A stretch of 64,000 nt of DNA from Hymenobacter citatus. Its GTDB lineage: Bacteria > Bacteroidota > Bacteroidia > Cytophagales > Hymenobacteraceae. Each line of letters begins with the position of its first letter. Within the stretch, counting starts at the first letter, position 1. Below the pieces are notes generated by a model. That model saw only the letters and a list, made by a program, of their open reading frames with translations, was not told the origin of the DNA and did not search any database. Shown here in pieces: positions 60,922 to 64,000 of this stretch. A program made the position numbers and the translations under genes. The stretch is taken from assembly GCF_014333615.1 (NCBI RefSeq), contig NZ_JACSCY010000018.1, forward strand, positions 28,373-92,372, in the 5' to 3' direction.

Positions 60922-62055
60922 TCATTTTCCCAACACCTCCGCCAGCCTGTCAATCTCCGCCTCTTTATTATAAGAATGCACAATCAGCCGCAGGCGCTCG
61001 GTGCTGGCGGGAACAGTAGGCGCCACAATGGCGCGCACGTCGAAACCAGCGGCTTGGGCGGTGGCGGCTATGTGCTTCACGGCCTCGGGACCGGAAGAGG
61101 TGAGGAAGAACACCGGGTGAATTACGTGGCTGTCGGGCGGCACGTGCAGGCCGGGCACCGCGTTCAAAGTGGTTTTCAGATACTCAGATAACGCAAACAG
61201 CCGCCGCCGCTCTGCCTCCAGAGTAGGGAGCAGCTGATAGGCCGCGGCCAAGGTCGCTACCGTGTAGGGAGCCGGGGCAGTGGTGTAGATGAAGGGGCGG
61301 CTGAAATTCAGGAGGTAGTCGCGCAGCACGGCTGGGCCGACCACGGCGGCGCCCTGGCTGCCCAGGGCCTTGCCAAACGTGAGGACGCGGGCGAATACGT
61401 CGTTTTCCAGGCTCAACTCGGCTACCAGCCCCTCGCCGTGCGGACCGTAGAGGCCGTTGGTGTGCGCTTCGTCTACTACTAGATACAGGTCCCGCTGCCG
61501 ACACAAATTGGCCAACTCACGTAGGGGAGCCATGTCGCCGTCCATCGAATAAAGCGCCTCCACAGCCACAAACACGGCGCCGGTGGCGCGGGGTAGGCGG
61601 CGCTCCAGGTCGGCCACGTCGTTGTGACGGAAGCTGTAGGCCGTGGCAAAACTGCCGCGAATACCGTCCTTCACGGAGGCGTGCGAGGCTTCGTCGTAGA
61701 AAATGGTGTCGCCGCGACGGGGCACGGCGGCAAAGAAGCCCAGGTTGGCCGCGTAGCCGGAGTTGAAGAGGAGGGCCGCTTCGGCACGGTGGAACTGCGC
61801 TAAGTGCGCTTCCAAATCTTCGGCGGCAGCTGAGTTGCCGGTGAGCAGGCGGGAGCCGGTGCTACCAGCGGCTTCTTGCTGCATGGCCGCTTGCAACGCC
61901 TGCCGCAGGGTAGGGGAGCGAGCCAGGCCGAGGTAGTCGTTGGAGCTGAAATCAACGAGGTTTTCGGCAGGTAGGGAAAGGCGGCGGCGGGTGCCTTCGG
62001 CTTCGCGCTTGGCCAGGTGCTGGGCGAGGCGTTGGTGGAGGGGAGGGGTTGGCAT
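60922..62055 (-). CDS. bioF: 8-amino-7-oxononanoate synthase
   Basis: 377 residues. FSSNDYLGLARSPTLRQAL, GSRLLTGNSAAAEDLE, VVDEAHTNGLYGPHGEG (PLP Asp) and LTFGKALGSQGAAVVG (Schiff-base Lys) are diagnostic for the alpha-oxoamine synthase family, and the biotin setting points to BioF. It condenses pimeloyl-CoA/ACP with alanine. Upstream is bioB, with a family C repeat between. Confidence 0.95.
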   Translation of the reverse strand: MPTPPLHQRLAQHLAKREAEGTRRRLSLPAENLVDFSSNDYLGLARSPTLRQALQAAMQQEAAGSTGSRLLTGNSAAAEDLEAHLAQFHRAEAALLFNSGYAANLGFFAAVPRRGDTIFYDEASHASVKDGIRGSFATAYSFRHNDVADLERRLPRATGAVFVAVEALYSMDGDMAPLRELANLCRQRDLYLVVDEAHTNGLYGPHGEGLVAELSLENDVFARVLTFGKALGSQGAAVVGPAVLRDYLLNFSRPFIYTTAPAPYTVATLAAAYQLLPTLEAERRRLFALSEYLKTTLNAVPGLHVPPDSHVIHPVFFLTSSGPEAVKHIAATAQAAGFDVRAIVAPTVPASTERLRLIVHSYNKEAEIDRLAEVLGK

Positions 62056-62074
62056 AGTAGACTACAAAACACCT

Positions 62075-62174
62075 GTCATCCTGAGCAGCGCGAAGGACCT
62101 TCTCATATGTGAACGAGTCGTTGTGACACGTGTCGTTCTGTCGTGAGAAGGTCCTTCGCGCTGCTCAGGATGAC
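62075..62174. repeat. Family C palindrome between bioB and bioF
   Basis: GTCATCCTGAGCAGCGCGAA and complement. The AGCGCG/CGCGCT segment differs from the other C copies but is matched between the two arms. Flanks do not pair here. Confidence 0.88.
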
Positions 62175-62213
62175 AGACAAAGGCTTGCAGACGCAATAGA
62201 AGAACCGCCTACC

Positions 62214-63218
62214 CTAAACGGTTGCAGCTTCCTGCTTTCCTAATACGGTGGCGCCCTGCGGCACGTCCTTAAACGCCTTGCGCGGCTTCAGGCCCAGCAG
62301 CTCAAACATCTGCTTGTCGGCGTCGAAGTCAGGGTTGGGGGTCGTGAGGAGTTTCTCGCCGGAGAAGATAGAATTGGCACCGGCCAGGAAGCAAAGCGCC
62401 TGCTCCGTCACAGGCATTTCCTGGCGGCCAGCCGAGAGGCGTACGATGGTTTTCGGCATTAGCAGGCGGGCGGTGGCAATCATGCGCAGCATTTCCCACA
62501 CGCTCACGCGGGGCTGCTCGGCCAGGGGCGTGCCCTCTACCGGCACCAGCGCATTCACCGGCACCGACTCGGGGTGCTGGGGTAGGGTAGCCAGGGTGTG
62601 CAGCATGGCCACGCGGTCCTCGTCCGTCTCGCCCAGGCCAATGATGCCGCCCGAGCATACCGAAATACCGGCTTTGCGCACGTGCTCCAGCGTATCGAGG
62701 CGGTCGTCGTAGGTGCGGGTAGTGATGATGTCGCCGTAATGCTCACGGCTGGTGTCCAGGTTATGGTTGTAGGCGTAGAGGCCGGCTTCTTTCAGGCGCT
62801 CGGCCTGGTACTCGTTCAGCATGCCCAGGGTGCAGCACACTTCCAGACCCAGGTTGTTTACCTCAGTCACCATATTCAGCACCCGGTCGAAGTCGCGGTT
62901 GTCGCGCACTTCGCGCCAAGCGGCGCCCATGCAGAAACGGGTAGAGCCGGAGTCTTTGGCGCGCTGGGCCGAAGCCAGCACTTCAGCGTCGGGGAGAAGC
63001 TTGTGGGCTTGCACGCCGGTATGGTAGCGGGCGGCCTGGGGGCAGTAGGCGCAGTCTTCGGGGCAGCCGCCGGTTTTCACGCTCAGCAGCGTGCACACCT
63101 GCACTTCGCCGGTAGCCTGAAACTCGCGGTGCACGGCGGCGGCCTGGGCTACCAGCTCCAGCACGGGTTGGTGATAAATTGCGTTTACTTCGTCGAGGGT
63201 CCAGTCGGTGCGCAGCAT
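62214..63218 (-). CDS. bioB: Biotin synthase
   Basis: 334 residues from the ATG at 63218; the longer frame passes through a terminator. Radical-SAM motif Cys52, Cys56, Cys59 (GGCPEDCAYCPQAARYHTG), then FCMGAAWREVRDNRDFDRVL and YNHNLDTSREHYGDI, with Cys for the 2Fe-2S centre in VCCTLGML. It inserts sulfur into dethiobiotin. First gene of the biotin cluster. Confidence 0.97.
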   Translation of the reverse strand: MLRTDWTLDEVNAIYHQPVLELVAQAAAVHREFQATGEVQVCTLLSVKTGGCPEDCAYCPQAARYHTGVQAHKLLPDAEVLASAQRAKDSGSTRFCMGAAWREVRDNRDFDRVLNMVTEVNNLGLEVCCTLGMLNEYQAERLKEAGLYAYNHNLDTSREHYGDIITTRTYDDRLDTLEHVRKAGISVCSGGIIGLGETDEDRVAMLHTLATLPQHPESVPVNALVPVEGTPLAEQPRVSVWEMLRMIATARLLMPKTIVRLSAGRQEMPVTEQALCFLAGANSIFSGEKLLTTPNPDFDADKQMFELLGLKPRKAFKDVPQGATVLGKQEAATV

Positions 63219-63253
63219 AGGGGTTGCCAGTTGTGAGTTGCCAAATAGCAGAA

Positions 63254-63297
63254 TAAAAAACGGTCCGCCGGGGCCGGAGAGGCGCTTGGGCGGACCG
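63254..63297 (-). terminator. Rho-independent terminator of the YiaA-like gene
   Basis: Arms CGGTCCGCC (63261-63269) and GGCGGACCG (63289-63297); on the minus strand the stem is followed by TTTTTTATTC. It separates the membrane-protein gene from bioB. Confidence 0.85.
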
Positions 63298-63324
63298 CAA
63301 GATACAGCAAACAGCGCTTGTGCC

Positions 63325-63750
63325 CTAGCGGACGGTGAAACCCGTTTCTGCGGTTTGGTCTGCCGAACGGCTGCTCTGCGCGTCGCGCGTGTTCTTCTGC
63401 ACCGCAATAGCGCCAAACAGCGCCAGCATAAACGACATAGCATAAAAGCCTTTCTCACTCAAGAGCAGGGTAGCATTCCACAGCCCTACCGCCAGTAGCA
63501 AAATAGCCGAGAGCGTGGCAAACCAACTCAGGCCGTAGTAGATGCTTGTGACGGGAATTCCCTCTAGCTGGTCGCGCACGCTTTTTTGCAGCGATATGGC
63601 CGCAAACAATCCGTAGAGCAATACCGTGAAATAATAGCCTTTCTCGCTGAGCGGCATAGTAGCATTCCACAGCCCTACCATAAAAGCGACCATACCAACC
63701 AGGAGCGCTACCCAGGACGCAGCTATAAATGCGTTAGATGGTTTTTGCAT
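63325..63750 (-). CDS. YiaA-family inner-membrane protein
   Basis: 141 residues from the ATG at 63750 (MQKPSNAFIAASWVALLVGM). Two copies of the YiaAB two-helix unit: first with GLWNATMPLSEKGYYFTVLL and SLQKSVRD, second with GLWNATLLLSEKGFYAMSFM and AVQKNTRD. Four membrane helices in total, as in E. coli YiaA. The function is unknown; the family is not tied to biotin. Confidence 0.92.
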   Translation of the reverse strand: MQKPSNAFIAASWVALLVGMVAFMVGLWNATMPLSEKGYYFTVLLYGLFAAISLQKSVRDQLEGIPVTSIYYGLSWFATLSAILLLAVGLWNATLLLSEKGFYAMSFMLALFGAIAVQKNTRDAQSSRSADQTAETGFTVR

Positions 63751-63883
63751 ATACAGAAAGCTAGCGGGTATAGAAACTAGTAAAATGACTGATTGAGACA
63801 GCCAAACATAGCGATAATTGTATAAAATTGATACGCGTGATACACGTTGTAGAGCTGTGCTTGCAACTGAAGCCGCCAGAAAA

Positions 63884-63917
63884 CAAAAAAGCCCCGAATG
63901 ACAAAGCATTCGGGGCT
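63884..63917 (-). terminator. Rho-independent terminator of tRNA-Lys
   Basis: AGCCCCGAATG and CATTCGGGGCT around ACAAAG, followed on the minus strand by TTTTTTG. It is 10 bases beyond the tRNA 3' end. Confidence 0.92.
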
Positions 63918-63926
63918 GAAGTTGTG

Positions 63927-63999
63927 TGATCCCGCTGGGATTCGAACCCAGGACCCGTACATTAAAAGTGTACTGCTCTACCAGCTGAGCTACAGAATC
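63927..63999 (-). tRNA. tRNA-Lys (anticodon UUU)
   Basis: 73 bases. Acceptor GATTCTG pairs with CGGGATC (two wobbles), D arm GCTCAGCTGGTAGAGC, anticodon stem GTACA/TGTAC with loop CTTTTAA (anticodon at 63964-63966), and TPsiC arm CTGGGTTCGAATCCCAG. The CCA end is not encoded. Confidence 0.96.
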
Positions 64000-64000
64000 A

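Noticed and set aside
60776..60925. N-terminal extension of the DUF1016 protein
   Set aside because: The extra codons translate a family A repeat; the family start MNLSPALLATI is at 60775.

Overview
The window looks like a chromosomal segment of a high-GC Bacteroidota bacterium, most likely Hymenobacter or a close relative. The evidence is the SusC/SusD pair, DUF3276, DUF3822 and DUF4202 proteins, the Bacteroidota -10 promoter element (TAnnTTTG), the absence of strong Shine-Dalgarno sites, and the recurring words CTACCC/GGGTAG. There are about 53 protein genes or gene remnants, one tRNA-Lys, and an unusually dense population of palindromic intergenic repeats.

Region 1 (1-2.4 kb): the end of an aldo/keto reductase gene and a CYP152-type fatty-acid peroxygenase P450.

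Region 2 (2.5-39.6 kb): a pectin / rhamnogalacturonan-I utilisation locus joined to L-rhamnose catabolism. It encodes an oligogalacturonate lyase (PL22), two unsaturated-galacturonyl hydrolases (GH105), a GH106 alpha-L-rhamnosidase, a GH43-like propeller enzyme, two GH28 enzymes, two six-hairpin glycosidases (one with DUF4450), two CE12 acetylesterases and a SusCD importer. Rhamnose is then handled by RhaM (mutarotase), RhaT (symporter), RhaI, RhaB and a fused aldolase/lactaldehyde dehydrogenase (RhaEW). The resulting lactate can be oxidised by LutABC, whose genes follow rhaI-rhaB in the same direction. A GntR regulator sits in the middle. Five transcription units of this locus share an upstream 18-bp motif placed exactly 19 bp before a -10-like octamer, which suggests one regulon.

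Region 3 (39.6-55.4 kb): ordinary chromosomal genes, including YchF, DUF3276, DUF58, a 3-methyladenine glycosylase, phosphoesterases, a CPA1 antiporter, threonine aldolase, two Nudix proteins, CoaD-DUF3822, a thioesterase, a class II cyclic-nucleotide phosphodiesterase and an M28 peptidase.

Region 4 (55.7-63.2 kb): a biotin cluster on the minus strand, bioB, bioF, bioD, bioA and a ketoacyl synthase. Between bioF and bioD lie a frameshifted DUF1016 nuclease and an AT-rich orphan. A YiaA-type membrane protein and tRNA-Lys(UUU) close the window.

Across all regions at least eight repeat families (called A to H here) occupy gene junctions, including junctions inside the rha-lut and biotin operons. 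They form long hairpins whose two arms covary between copies. At two convergent gene pairs the palindrome arms extend into unrelated flanking sequence and end at the stop codons of both genes. These elements and the shared promoter motif are the least conventional content of the window.
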